NCBI GenBank assembly: GCA_023406895.1
Contig: JAEXTV010000005.1
Coordinates: 23,353-87,352, forward strand
Direction of reading: 5' to 3'
Source: Bacillota bacterium
GTDB taxonomy: Bacteria; Bacillota; Clostridia; Christensenellales; SZUA-584
Length of the DNA: 64,000 bases
Below the pieces are notes generated by a model. It saw only the letters and a list, made by a program, of their open reading frames with translations. It was not told the origin of the DNA and searched no databases. The translations under genes and the position numbers were made by a program. Positions within the stretch are counted from its first letter, which is position 1; each line of letters opens with the position of its first letter. Positions 31,979-41,158 of the stretch are shown in pieces.

Positions 31979-33305
31979 GCTCCGGACATACGGTGCGATC
32001 AACAAAAAAAGGCTCAGCAGCGCGCATTGGTTCCAATCGTTTCTTCGCGAAGCCGCATGCCAGAGCCTTTTGAGCGACGATGAATTGCGTTCGGTGCAGG
32101 AACAGCTGGTGCAGCTGATGGTATTCCTTGCCACGCGGTATACCGCGGGCGCGAGCACCTCAATCCGGGAGGAGACCGCGCAGAGCCTGATGGCCGGTGC
32201 GGTTTACAGCATAGGCCACACACTCAAAAAAAAGACGGCGGACGCGGCGCTGGATGAGCTGCGAAATCTTCCGCTGAAAACGCTGTATGAGCGCGGGCAG
32301 GCGGAGCTGCGTGCCCTGCTTGCCGCCGCCAAAGCGCAATATGCCGCGCTGCTTAAAAACGGCTTGCCGCTCGGCAGTGTCACATGGCAGAGCACGCTGC
32401 ATACAGGGCTCGCCGAATTCTTTGCCGCGTATCACGTTTACGATGCCCCGCACGACTCACCCGGGCTCATCGACTACCCCACCGCGCTGCCGCTCGAAGG
32501 GGCGGGCGGCATAGAATACATCACACGGTATTTGCAGCGGCTGAGGCTGGAGGACGCCCTTATCCGCCGCTGGCCGCTTGACGACGTGAACGGCCTGATT
32601 CGCGCGGGCGGTGCGGATGAAGCCCCCGTCAACGTGTTCACACTCGTACTCACCAACGCGTTGGGGGCGGTGCTTTGCGGCCGTCGTCCCGTTACGCTGT
32701 CACTTTCGCAAGAAGACAGAGAACAATTGCGGGAAAAGCTGGCTTCAGTGCCTTTGCGCCGTGTGCTGCGCCATGTAGCCGATACGCTCTGCCAAATGAT
32801 GAATATAAAAAACACGCAGCTTTGCCACTACATGTCGGACTCAGCCGCTTCGCTTGCGCCCGCAATCAAAAACGCGCTGGCCACCCATACGCTGCCGCGC
32901 GTGTTTTTGACGATCAAAGCCGCACCCAAAACCGTCTATTTTCATGATGCACCGCGCATGGATGATCAGACGTTTCGCGCGCTCGTGAATGAAATCATCG
33001 AATGTGACGATCCAAAGTCTCGTGCCGAACTCGTCAGAATGCACGCCGCTTCCGTCGCGGACCTTGCCGATCTATTTGAGGCAGGCTGTCTCACCGGCGC
33101 GGATATCAAAAATGTGCTGGGTGCGCTCGGCGACGAACCGCTCGCGGCGTTGCTTTGCATCTGCCGCGAAACCGCCTCCGATGCGCTGCACACGAGCGAT
33201 GCCGAGCTTGCCTGGCGCTCAGCCATAAAAGCCTTCATTGATTCACTGGATGCGGAAAAACAGCGCCGCATCCGCGATATGGCACGCCACACCTCATTTG
33301 TATAA
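31971..33305 (+). CDS. DUF6179 family protein
   Basis: 444 residues from the ATG at 31971, inside the last codons of the gene before. All-helical appearance, cytoplasmic, Ala/Leu/Arg-rich, with a Cys residue cluster absent and no ATP- or metal-binding motif visible. The pair DUF6323-DUF6179 recurs in Clostridia, so the products probably work together. The family names are from memory. Function unknown. Confidence 0.78.
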   Translation: MNKLRTYGAINKKRLSSAHWFQSFLREAACQSLLSDDELRSVQEQLVQLMVFLATRYTAGASTSIREETAQSLMAGAVYSIGHTLKKKTADAALDELRNLPLKTLYERGQAELRALLAAAKAQYAALLKNGLPLGSVTWQSTLHTGLAEFFAAYHVYDAPHDSPGLIDYPTALPLEGAGGIEYITRYLQRLRLEDALIRRWPLDDVNGLIRAGGADEAPVNVFTLVLTNALGAVLCGRRPVTLSLSQEDREQLREKLASVPLRRVLRHVADTLCQMMNIKNTQLCHYMSDSAASLAPAIKNALATHTLPRVFLTIKAAPKTVYFHDAPRMDDQTFRALVNEIIECDDPKSRAELVRMHAASVADLADLFEAGCLTGADIKNVLGALGDEPLAALLCICRETASDALHTSDAELAWRSAIKAFIDSLDAEKQRRIRDMARHTSFV

Positions 33306-33308
33306 GCC

Positions 33309-34181
33309 TTAGTTCGCTGTCAGCGCATCATCAAAGAACGCCGTGACGCGCTGCTCATATTCGTCCGGATACAATGAAAGCCCCTGCGTATGCCCCGCAC
33401 CGGGAACGACCCACAGCGTGCTCCGTCCCTTTGTTTTCTCGCTGAACATTGTATTAAAATTCACCTCGTCGTCCACATTCTCCGCCGCGATAAAGAGGAA
33501 GTGTGTATCCCCCGCTTTTTTGATAGATTCGGCGATTGTGGCCTCGGGCGGCTGCTGGCCAGTAAAGATGCCGGCCGAGAAATACATCACGCGCGTTGTC
33601 CAGTTTCTTATGATGCTCTGATTTAACGGCAGCGTCAGGTAATCGTCGAGTGTGTGGTGTGTGGCTCCCTCGGCAGCCACAGCCTTAATCTGCGGCAGCT
33701 CGCCGCACGCGCTTAACAGCACCTCACCGCCGAGCGAGAGGCCGAGCGCGCCGATGGTGCTGACACCGCTGCCGTCCAGATAATCGACCGCCGCCGCCAC
33801 ATCCTTGCCGCATTCCCATCCGAGCGCGTTGCCGCCGCCGCCGCTCGAGCCGTGCCCGCGCAGGCATAGCGCCAATACGCCATAGCCATGGCTTGCGAGC
33901 ATATCCGCGTAGCCGCGCAGCGAATCGAGGCTGCCGTTGCTGCCGTGCACGAGGATAATGGCCGCGCCGTTTTGAGAGGGCGCATACCACGCGGAAAGCG
34001 CCACGTCGTCTGATGCCCTTAGCGTCACATTTTCAAATCCTTCGGGCGGTGACGGAGCTTTAGAAGTCTGTCGAAATGTTGTGACGATGCCCATGCCAAA
34101 GGGCATAAGCAAATACAGCAAAAAGATAAGGCCAAGCACAACAATGCCGATGATCTTTAAAAGCTTTTTGGGTTTTGTCAT
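33309..34181 (-). CDS. Membrane-anchored alpha/beta hydrolase
   Basis: About 290 residues from the ATG at 34181 (GAGGT upstream; a further 11 codons are open but without a site). An N-terminal membrane helix (IIGIVVLGLIFLLYLLMPFG) is followed by an alpha/beta hydrolase fold with ILVHGSNGSLDSLRGYADML, the nucleophile motif ALGLSLGGEVLLSA (Ser in G-L-S-L-G-G), and a late Asp and His (ENVDDEVNF, PGAGHTQGL). Probably an esterase or peptidase-like hydrolase outside the membrane. It is convergent with the DUF6179 gene, only four bases apart. Confidence 0.87.
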   Translation of the reverse strand: MTKPKKLLKIIGIVVLGLIFLLYLLMPFGMGIVTTFRQTSKAPSPPEGFENVTLRASDDVALSAWYAPSQNGAAIILVHGSNGSLDSLRGYADMLASHGYGVLALCLRGHGSSGGGGNALGWECGKDVAAAVDYLDGSGVSTIGALGLSLGGEVLLSACGELPQIKAVAAEGATHHTLDDYLTLPLNQSIIRNWTTRVMYFSAGIFTGQQPPEATIAESIKKAGDTHFLFIAAENVDDEVNFNTMFSEKTKGRSTLWVVPGAGHTQGLSLYPDEYEQRVTAFFDDALTAN

Positions 34182-34395
34182 TTTTACCTCATAAATATAT
34201 ACAATAATATTCAAAATATAGCATATATCTATCTCATTGAGAATACCGATAATTATTCTAACGGATTAGTCAATCCAAGCACAAATATGAGAAGCTGACC
34301 GGGTGGCGGTAAGGCCGCGGCCTTTGACCCGAGGTTCTAAAGCGAATTGAAACGTTTCGATCGATTTTTGGGAATAGCTATCTTGGAAAAAAGAA

Positions 34396-34424
34396 AAAGC
34401 CGGCGGAAAATTCCGTCAGCTTTC
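34396..34424 (-). terminator. Terminator of the CotF-like pair (minus strand)
   Basis: AAAGC(C)GGCGGAA and TTCCGTCAGCTTT form an imperfect stem with an AA loop; the minus-strand tail is T-rich (TTTTTCTT). Confidence 0.7.
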
Positions 34425-34439
34425 TTCCGTGAATGGCGG

Positions 34440-34718
34440 TCAGCCGTTGAACTGCGACTTAACCTGATTCACTTCGCTGTCGTCTGCCATCGTCGCCGGC
34501 TGGTAAAAACCTTTTGACTGGGCGATCTGATACAGCTCATACTGCGACGTCTCGCAGCTGTTTCTGATCTGCTGAATAGCCTGTCTTAAATTCGGGTTTG
34601 AGCATTCCGAAATCACCGTGGCATAAGTGGTCAAGCTTCCCTTTACCGATGCGAGTGCATCATTAACCATTGCTTTCTCGGGCAAACCGCCGCCCATCGT
34701 TGTGTTGCTTCCCTGCAT
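34440..34718 (-). CDS. CotF-like spore coat protein, pair 1
   Basis: 92 residues with the coat F pattern: LPEKAMVNDALASVKGSLTTYATVISECSNPNLRQAIQQI (residues 12-51, helical) and YELYQIAQSKGFYQP. These proteins form two helices of a ferritin-like fold and are found in spore coats of Bacillota. GGAGGGTGA precedes its ATG. The gene follows a 61-residue partner by 15 bases. A paralogous pair lies at 48885-49395. Confidence 0.88.
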   Translation of the reverse strand: MQGSNTTMGGGLPEKAMVNDALASVKGSLTTYATVISECSNPNLRQAIQQIRNSCETSQYELYQIAQSKGFYQPATMADDSEVNQVKSQFNG

Positions 34719-34733
34719 AATCCGATCACCCTC

Positions 34734-34919
34734 CTAACTTAAAAATGACAGCAGCTGCTGTTTGGTTTTCTGCGCATCCTGGGCAGACTTTTGAAAATAC
34801 GATTTTACCTGCGGATCTGTAGACTGCTGAGCATACGTCTGCATTTTTTGAAATGCGGTTTCATGCGCGCCGATGAGATGCCTTAAGTTCTGCAGTTCCA
34901 ATTTGTTGAGTTGTGACAT
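34734..34919 (-). CDS. Small CotF-partner protein, pair 1
   Basis: 61 residues (MSQLNKLELQNLRHLIGAHE...), helical, with the same two-helix coat-partner pattern as the protein at 48885-49106. The ATG at 34919 has AAAGGAG upstream. An open frame runs further upstream to 35201, but that part lies in a degenerate repeat and is not expected to be translated. Confidence 0.82.
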   Translation of the reverse strand: MSQLNKLELQNLRHLIGAHETAFQKMQTYAQQSTDPQVKSYFQKSAQDAQKTKQQLLSFLS

Positions 34920-35039
34920 AGAAGGACTCCTTTCATAGTATTCACAACTCTTAGTATTCGGCGGCGTGCGTTTTGCTATGCTGAAGGAAAAAAATAAAAA
35001 TCGCATCGTGATGTGATCAAAAATGAGAAAAAACTTTTT

Positions 35040-35175
35040 TCGCGGACTTCCGGCGACCACCCTTTCAGTGTCGTCAGATGAGTAAGATGGGGCACAAAGC
35101 GCCTGTGGGTCGTGATCGAAGTCAATACATTTTCTCACCCGGTCACCTGTTGGTGACAGCTCCCGGTTCACTTCG
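35040..35175 (-). repeat. Degenerate minus-strand copy of the 42.3-kb mobile-like repeat
   Basis: On the minus strand, GAGCTGTCACCAACAGGTGACCGGG and then GAGAAAATGTATTGACTTCGATCAC parallel the element at 42324-42507 (given in outline). The remainder of 34920-35388 has no gene. Confidence 0.5.
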
Positions 35176-35388
35176 AGATGTTGTCGGAGGGGCCACGGCA
35201 AGAGGTTCTTAAATACTCAATCCATCAATTGCTACGATAAAGATAATAAAAACGCTATCTGTTGCTCATACCGTTGATCAAAAAGATCAAAGCGACGAGG
35301 TTGCCTCCATTCTTCTTATGCTCTTAGCCATGGGATTCCTCTTGCGCTTGCGCTCCATCGGAATGACACTTACCATAACCGTGTTGCG

Positions 35389-36810
35389 TCATTCCGCTTT
35401 TTTGAGCATATCCGGCAGGCTGGCCTTTCCTTTTGTAAGGGATGCCGCCATTGCGGCGACGGCAAGGCCGCTCGAAATCAAAAATGTCAGTTGCAGCGCG
35501 TAAATAAAGGCTTCCTTCTGCGCAATCATCGCGCCAACCCCTTCGCCGGCCTGACCGGGCGCACGTCCCGCAAACAGCGTAAACAGCGCACTCGAGAGCC
35601 CGACGCCGATCACCATGCCGACATTGCGCGCGGTCGCGAGCATGCCAGATGCCACGCCGCGGCTGTCCGCAGGCACACTGCTCATCACCGCGCTGTTGTT
35701 GGGTGTTTGAAACAGCCCCGAACCAAAGCCCGTGACAGCCATGGCCATGATGATGTAACCGTTCGCCGTATCCGCCTCGATGCGGCTGAGTAAAAACAGC
35801 CCGACCGCCATTAAACCCATGCCAAAGGAGCTTAATAAACGCGTATCGGTACGGTCTGCAAAAATGCCCGAAACCGGCGCGATGACGAGCGCTGCCAGCG
35901 GCATCGGCATATAGAGCAAACCCGACATCGCGGGGCTGAAAAGGCGCACGGTCTGCAGATAAAACGGGACAAGAAACACCATCACATACTGCGCCATATA
36001 ATTGAGCACAGCGGCGGTCAGGCTCGCCGAAAACACGCGAATGCGAAACATCTTCAGATTGAGTATCGGGTGTTTTGCGCGTTTTTCGAACCGGATGAAC
36101 ACGGCAGCCGTGAACAGACCGCCTGCCATCAGCAGCGCAAACGTGATGGTATCAATATTCGCACTGAGCTGGTCCAGCGCGAGCAGCAGCATAAAAAGTG
36201 ACGCGAAGATCATCACACTGCCCGGGATGTCCATCATCACGGCGGGTTTATGCTTGTCCGCCGGGATAAAACGGACGGCGAGCGCGATGCCGATGATGCC
36301 GACGGGCACATTGATATAGAATATGCTCTGCCACCCCAGCACGCCGGTCAGCGCACCGCCCACAACGGGCCCTGTGGACAGCGCTATGGCCACGGCCATC
36401 GCGTTCACGCTGAAAGCGCGTCCGCGGCGCTCGGGCGGCACATTGTGCGTGATAATCGCCGAGTTTGTGGAAAACATCATGCCCGCGCCGAGTGCCTGCA
36501 CCACGCGAAAACCGATCAGCATGCCGATGCTGCCCGAGAGTGAGCAAAGCGCCGAGCCAATTGTAAACACCGCAAAGCCCATGATGTAAAGCCGTTTCTG
36601 GCCGTAAAGGTCGCTCAAGCGGCCAAAGAACAGCAGCACACTGCTCACCACAATCAGGTAAGCGGTGACGACCCACTCTTCCGTCGCAAGCGGCACGTTA
36701 AAATGAGCCTGTATCACAGGGTTCGCAACATTGACGACGCTCGCATCGAGCGCCGACATGAACGTCCCGAGTGCCACAAAAAAGAGCATGAGCCCTGTTT
36801 TTTTCTTCAT
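35389..36810 (-). CDS. MFS transporter, DHA2 (EmrB/QacA) drug exporter type
   Basis: About 473 residues, fourteen expected membrane helices. Family motifs: FMSALDASVVNVANPVIQ in helix 1, motif A FGRLSDLYGQKR, and motif C-like ALGAGMMFSTNSAI. It probably exports drugs or other toxic compounds by proton antiport. The ATG at 36810 (AAGGG upstream) is preferred to one 10 codons earlier. No regulator gene is adjacent. It is divergent from the O-methyltransferase gene at 36996. Confidence 0.92.
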   Translation of the reverse strand: MKKKTGLMLFFVALGTFMSALDASVVNVANPVIQAHFNVPLATEEWVVTAYLIVVSSVLLFFGRLSDLYGQKRLYIMGFAVFTIGSALCSLSGSIGMLIGFRVVQALGAGMMFSTNSAIITHNVPPERRGRAFSVNAMAVAIALSTGPVVGGALTGVLGWQSIFYINVPVGIIGIALAVRFIPADKHKPAVMMDIPGSVMIFASLFMLLLALDQLSANIDTITFALLMAGGLFTAAVFIRFEKRAKHPILNLKMFRIRVFSASLTAAVLNYMAQYVMVFLVPFYLQTVRLFSPAMSGLLYMPMPLAALVIAPVSGIFADRTDTRLLSSFGMGLMAVGLFLLSRIEADTANGYIIMAMAVTGFGSGLFQTPNNSAVMSSVPADSRGVASGMLATARNVGMVIGVGLSSALFTLFAGRAPGQAGEGVGAMIAQKEAFIYALQLTFLISSGLAVAAMAASLTKGKASLPDMLKKAE

Positions 36811-36995
36811 GGATATTTTCCCTTCACGTTCTTTTTCCAAACAATCACATTAAGCACATGCGCGAAATTTGTCAAGCCTGAAGCCTATCTATAGTATCTG
36901 ACATCGCGTCGTATATGATGCGCTTGGCGCGCGTATGATTGTATAAATTGGGTATTCGTGCTACAATTGGTATCGACAAGAATCGAGGTGTTCAC

Positions 36996-37796
36996 GTGCA
37001 TCAAGACGGTTTAAACGGTGTTGAGCGGACAATGTTATTGCCATTCTGGGGGCGCTACTCGGAAAGCGTCAAGCCAAACGGCTTGATGAAGGATGAAATG
37101 TGCATTAAAATTGTTGAAGAAAACCAATTCGACTTTTCGGATATTACCAGGCAGCAGCACCAAATCAGCCGTCTTGCGTGGATTGCGCGCGCATGGACCA
37201 CCGATTATGAATTAAAGCGCTTGGTTGAAAACGAATCCGAGGCCACTGTCGTATGCCTTGGCTGCGGGCTCGATACCGGGTTTTACCGCTGCGGGCATAA
37301 CAACCTTTTCTGGTACGATATCGACCTGCCGAATGTGATCGCGCTACGTGAGCAGCTGATACCGCCGCATCCGCGCTGCCGGGCCATCGCGGGCTCGATA
37401 CTCGATGAATCCACATTTCAAAGTATTGAGGTGAAAGGCCGCCTCGTTTTTATGATACAAAGCGTGCTGTGCTATCTTGATAAAGATGATGTGAAGCGCG
37501 TGTTTGCTCATATGGCACGGTTCGGGAAAGCCGCTGTGCTTTTTGATTATTACAGCCAAAAGGGCATTGATATCAGCAACCTGATCGTGCTGAAAAACAT
37601 GCCGGGCGCGAAGATGATATGGCATGAGGAATCGATCGATGACGTTCGCGCGCTGCTCCCGCGTCTTGATATACGGGAAACATATCCGCTGTTTCAAAAG
37701 ATCATGCCGAGATTAAGCCCCATGGAGACTGCGATGGCGGTGCAGGCGGATGCGCAGCACGTCATGACCATCGTTGTGGCGGAAATTGGGCAGTAA
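36996..37796 (+). CDS. Class I SAM-dependent O-methyltransferase (LCM/TcmP-like)
   Basis: 266 residues from the GTG at 36996 (GAGGTG upstream); an upstream TTG also opens the frame but the extra 19 residues look spurious. The family signature is clear: TVVCLGCGLDTGFYR for SAM binding, FWYDIDLPNVIALREQL, and FMIQSVLCYLDKDDVKRVF. Relatives of leucine carboxyl methyltransferases in bacteria methylate small molecules or polyketides; the substrate is unknown. Confidence 0.87.
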   Translation: MHQDGLNGVERTMLLPFWGRYSESVKPNGLMKDEMCIKIVEENQFDFSDITRQQHQISRLAWIARAWTTDYELKRLVENESEATVVCLGCGLDTGFYRCGHNNLFWYDIDLPNVIALREQLIPPHPRCRAIAGSILDESTFQSIEVKGRLVFMIQSVLCYLDKDDVKRVFAHMARFGKAAVLFDYYSQKGIDISNLIVLKNMPGAKMIWHEESIDDVRALLPRLDIRETYPLFQKIMPRLSPMETAMAVQADAQHVMTIVVAEIGQ

Positions 37797-37812
37797 AGGG
37801 AGCAAAACGTTT

Positions 37813-38751
37813 ATGCAAAGCACAGAAAAACAGGATATGATCAGCCAGCTTTTTAATGAGCAGCAGAATATCGCGCGCCTGAAAAAGCTATATGGCATGC
37901 TGGCCCACGCGGAAAACTACAGAAATATGCTTATCGGCAAGTGTGAAAGCTTGAAAGCGGCGCTCGAGAAGGAGAACGCCGACTTATTAAAGCTGGAAGG
38001 CAAAAGCTTTTCCACGTTGGCCTATTCTGTGCTCGGCACGCTCGATAAGCATATAGACAAAGAGAAGGGCGACGTGCTGGCCGTCAAGATGAAATACGAT
38101 CAGGCTCAGAATGAATTGCAGTATATCAGCGGCCGCATTGCCAAGCTCACTGCCGAACGCGAATCGTTATCCGGCTGCCAGCAAAAGTACGATTCGCTTT
38201 TCGCGGCGAAGAGACAGATGCTGCTGGAACAAAGGAACGACGAGGCCGAACGCGTTCTTGAGCTTGAGAGGAGAATCGGCGAGGCAACCATCAGCCTCAA
38301 AGAAATCGGCGAAGCCAAAACCGAAGGAAACGCTGCCCGCGAGGCACTGGCCCAAGCACTCCAGGAACTGAACACCGCTGAAGATTACAGTGCTTGGGAT
38401 ATAGGCGGAGGCGGTATGCTCGCCAGCGCAATGAAGCATGAGTATATCGACGGCGCGTCACAGTATATGGCCGAGGCTCAAGTTTGCCTTGAACGCTTTA
38501 AAGAGGAACTGGGCGATGTTGACCTAAGTATCGATACGAACGATGGCCTTTATCTGACAGATGTGTTTTTCGATAACGTGATCACCGATTTGATCATACA
38601 ATCCCGAATCAGTAAAACGAAGGACACCGTTGGTGAAGCCTTGGAGAAAGTGAAGCAGGCGCTTATCACGCTTGATTGGATAGAGAGCGAAAAGAAAAAT
38701 GAATTCGACAGCACGAGCGAAATGCTCAATCAGGTAATTACATATGGCTGA
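37813..38751 (+). CDS. Hypothetical coiled-coil protein
   Basis: 312 residues from ATG 37813 (AAAGGGAG upstream). It is almost entirely helical and charged, with a long coiled coil (about residues 10-200). No membrane segment and no enzymatic motif. I recognise no family. It starts 16 bases after the methyltransferase stop codon, so the two probably share a transcript. The C-terminal 100 residues look globular (DNVITDLIIQSRISKTKDT). Confidence 0.72.
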   Translation: MQSTEKQDMISQLFNEQQNIARLKKLYGMLAHAENYRNMLIGKCESLKAALEKENADLLKLEGKSFSTLAYSVLGTLDKHIDKEKGDVLAVKMKYDQAQNELQYISGRIAKLTAERESLSGCQQKYDSLFAAKRQMLLEQRNDEAERVLELERRIGEATISLKEIGEAKTEGNAAREALAQALQELNTAEDYSAWDIGGGGMLASAMKHEYIDGASQYMAEAQVCLERFKEELGDVDLSIDTNDGLYLTDVFFDNVITDLIIQSRISKTKDTVGEALEKVKQALITLDWIESEKKNEFDSTSEMLNQVITYG

Positions 38752-39027
38752 TATGATCAATCCGTGCGGATGCGATTGCGGCGGCTGCCCGCAATACAAA
38801 GAATCGTGCGGCGGCTGCGCCGAGATAAAAGAGTGTATTGGGCGCCGTATGTGGGCGGCGAGGTGTGCCCGATATACGGGTGCTGCGCGGGCAAGGGCTA
38901 TGCGCACTGCGGTGCGTGCGAGGCACTCCCCTGCCGGATTTACTTTGAAACGCGCGACCCGAGTATGAGTGAAGCCGAGCATGAGGCGGGCGTTTATGAG
39001 AGAGCGGAAAGGTTGAGAGGGCTGTAA
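38744..39027 (+). pseudogene. DUF3795 protein gene with a frameshift
   Basis: The start (MADMINPCGCDCGGCPQYKE, then GGCAEIK) is read in one frame. The rest (VYWAPYVGGEVCPIYGCC, HCGACEALPCRIYFETRDPS) continues in the frame that lags by one base. The switch is at ATAAAAGAG near 38832-38840. Read with a -1 shift the whole matches DUF3795 Cys-rich proteins. It may be a lost base, a sequencing error or a real shift. An intact relative is at 41159-41500. Confidence 0.78.
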
Positions 39028-39058
39028 AAATACTGTTTGGATATGGAGGTTACTAATC

Positions 39059-39280
39059 ATGAATCATAGAACCCAATATACTTCACTGGAAGCAGATAGT
39101 ATTAGAGAATTGCTCACAAAATGCAGGAAAGGCGTTGGAACAAAAGAGCAAAAACCCTTTCGAGACACGCTTCGAAAAATGGGCTTTTATATAACAGATT
39201 ATGATAAATCTCGTTTAGGATTCATTGCCAATGATTTTAATCAGTTGGTCGACAATGGCGCTATTTCAATAATAAAATAA
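39059..39280 (+). CDS. Hypothetical 73-residue protein
   Basis: A small helical protein (MNHRTQYTSLEADSIRELLT..., FRDTLRKMGFYITDYDKSRLGF). ATGGAGGTTA precedes its ATG. The gene is clearly more A+T-rich than its neighbours, which hints at recent transfer. Similar short proteins of this pattern appear in mobile regions, but no function can be named. Confidence 0.65.
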   Translation: MNHRTQYTSLEADSIRELLTKCRKGVGTKEQKPFRDTLRKMGFYITDYDKSRLGFIANDFNQLVDNGAISIIK

Positions 39281-39350
39281 ATGTAATATCGTCTACGCAA
39301 GAATTTTTATTATCTTGTCATCCGAACAACGTTTATTTTAAGACGAAAAC

Positions 39351-39372
39351 AAGGCCGGATTTCTCCGGCCTT
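39351..39372 (-). terminator. Terminator of the uracil/xanthine permease gene
   Basis: AAGGCCGGA and TCCGGCCTT form a 9-bp stem with a TTTC loop. The minus strand continues TTTTCG. Confidence 0.85.
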
Positions 39373-39398
39373 GCTGTTTATCAAGTGAAATTGTCGCG

Positions 39399-40793
39399 TT
39401 ATTCAGCCTTTTCAGCTTCCGCTTCTTCCTTCTTCTTGCCGCCAATGCTGAGCAGCAGATTGAGAAGTATACCGACAATCGCCGCACCCGCAATGCAGGG
39501 CACCTGGATGCCGAGGAACGGAATCATGCCGCCGAACTTGAACTGTCCGCCAACGCCGATGATCATAATCACGGCGATGACTGCAATGTTCTTCGCGCTG
39601 AACATATCCACCTTGCGGTCAATCATAATCGCAATACCCTGAGCGGCAATCGCGCCGAACAGGAAGATTTCGATACCGCCGATAACCGCCTGCGGAATTC
39701 CGTAAATCACGTTAACCAGCGGTGTGACGAACGACAGAGCCATCGCGATAATCGCCGCCGCAATCAGCACGGGCACCGAGAACACCTTCGTGATGGCCAT
39801 CGCGCTGATGTTTTCGCCGTAGTTCGTGCCGGCCGGGCCGCCGAATGCGCTCGCCACGATATCGCCGACACCGTCGCCGATGAGGTTCTGACCGAGCCTG
39901 TTTCCGATGTCATAATCCGCTTTGCCTTTCTTGCGGGCAAGGTTATTCACATAAATATCAAGCTGGAACACATGCGCGGTCGATTCGGGAATTGTCGCAA
40001 TCGCGATCGGCATAATCGCCGCGACAGCCTCCCACGATATGGTCGGCAGTGTGAAGTGCGGCACTGTGAGCACGCCGGGAATCACAGCCGCGCCTGACGC
40101 CGCCGCGTCGGGAAGCGTTCTGAAAATCGATGCATCCTTGGTCACAACCATCACGATGGCCGCCGTCGCGCAACCCACAAGCGGTCCAAACAGCAGAGGA
40201 AGCTGTCCCCAAACACCTTTCAAGTAAACGGAGAACAGTATTGTGGCCACCAGCGTCACAAGCGAAATCAGCCATACCCAGTCAGAGCCCGTCACACCGG
40301 CAACGCCCTGAGCCGGAGCCGCATCACCAAGTGCATTGGCAGCCAGCGTCAGGCCGATGACCATTGCGATCGGGCCTGTAATCGTGGGCGGCAGCACTTT
40401 TTCAATCGACTTTCTGCCAAACAGTTTCACGATGAAGCCGACTGCGATAGACACAAGGCCCGAGGCCATAATGCCGAACTGCACAGCCGAGATGGTGGCG
40501 TCAGGCAGAAGCTGCCCGAATTCGACGCCGCCTGTTAAACCTATGATAGCGGAAAGATAAGAAAAGCTGGAGCCGAAGTAGAGCGGAATTTTTCTGCCTG
40601 TGATGAGAATGAAGCAGAGTGTGGCAAGACCGCTCGCGAAGATAGTGGTGGAAAGATGGAACCCTGTTATGAGAGCCACAAGAATCGTAGCGGGGAACAT
40701 CACAACAATCTGCTGCAAAGCATAGAGCAATAGCTTCCATACCGGCGGTCTCTCGTCTGGCAAGTAGCCAATTGTTTGCGGGGCTTTGTTCAT
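39399..40793 (-). CDS. Uracil-xanthine (NCS2) permease
   Basis: 464 residues with the layout of nucleobase-cation symporter-2 proteins. It opens GYLPDERPPVWKLLLYALQQ, the family start, and holds the conserved block AATIPESTAHVFQLDIYVNNL-like IAIATIPESTAHVFQLD plus GDGVGDIVASAFGGPAGTNYGENI. About 12-14 membrane helices. The presence of a PyrR-type leader 5' of it points to uracil as substrate. AAAGGAGG precedes the ATG. Confidence 0.92.
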   Translation of the reverse strand: MNKAPQTIGYLPDERPPVWKLLLYALQQIVVMFPATILVALITGFHLSTTIFASGLATLCFILITGRKIPLYFGSSFSYLSAIIGLTGGVEFGQLLPDATISAVQFGIMASGLVSIAVGFIVKLFGRKSIEKVLPPTITGPIAMVIGLTLAANALGDAAPAQGVAGVTGSDWVWLISLVTLVATILFSVYLKGVWGQLPLLFGPLVGCATAAIVMVVTKDASIFRTLPDAAASGAAVIPGVLTVPHFTLPTISWEAVAAIMPIAIATIPESTAHVFQLDIYVNNLARKKGKADYDIGNRLGQNLIGDGVGDIVASAFGGPAGTNYGENISAMAITKVFSVPVLIAAAIIAMALSFVTPLVNVIYGIPQAVIGGIEIFLFGAIAAQGIAIMIDRKVDMFSAKNIAVIAVIMIIGVGGQFKFGGMIPFLGIQVPCIAGAAIVGILLNLLLSIGGKKKEEAEAEKAE

Positions 40794-40899
40794 ATATATC
40801 CTCCTTTAATATGATGCTTTGATTAGTATTTCCTAAAGATTCCGGCCGGGATACCCCTTCTTCATATGTGCCGCCATCGGCAGCGCTTTGCTCAAGGCA

Positions 40900-40990
40900 T
40901 AAAAAAAGCCTTGTCGTTTGGCAAGGCTTTGATCGCACACAAAAAAGTATACCTTGCCGGGCTCTCTGGACCGGATTAAAGGATTGTCCG
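40900..40990 (-). promoter_or_regulatory. PyrR-type attenuator leader of the permease gene
   Basis: On the minus strand the leader holds TTTAATCCGGTCCAGAGAGCC (40962-40981, PyrR binding loop: GTCCAGAGAG core) and then AAAGCCTTG...CAAGGCTTTTTTT at 40901-40930, an intrinsic terminator. In Bacillota, PyrR with UMP bound to this loop favours termination, so pyrimidine excess should lower permease expression. Confidence 0.75.
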
Positions 40991-41158
40991 TTTGTTTAAA
41001 AATATCACAAGCCATTGTGGATGTCCAGCGATTTTGCACAAAATATAAAATATTTTGGCGAAAAATAATTGTTTTGCAGACCCATTTTTTGTATGGTAAT
41101 ATGAGGGCAAATCTTAACCGCCTTTTTGCTTTGATGTGTGCGAAAAAGGAGAATGGAT

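Noticed and set aside
34734..35201. 155-residue version of the CotF partner
   Set aside because: The upstream 94 codons lie in a degenerate intergenic repeat; AAAGGAG precedes the internal ATG at 34919.
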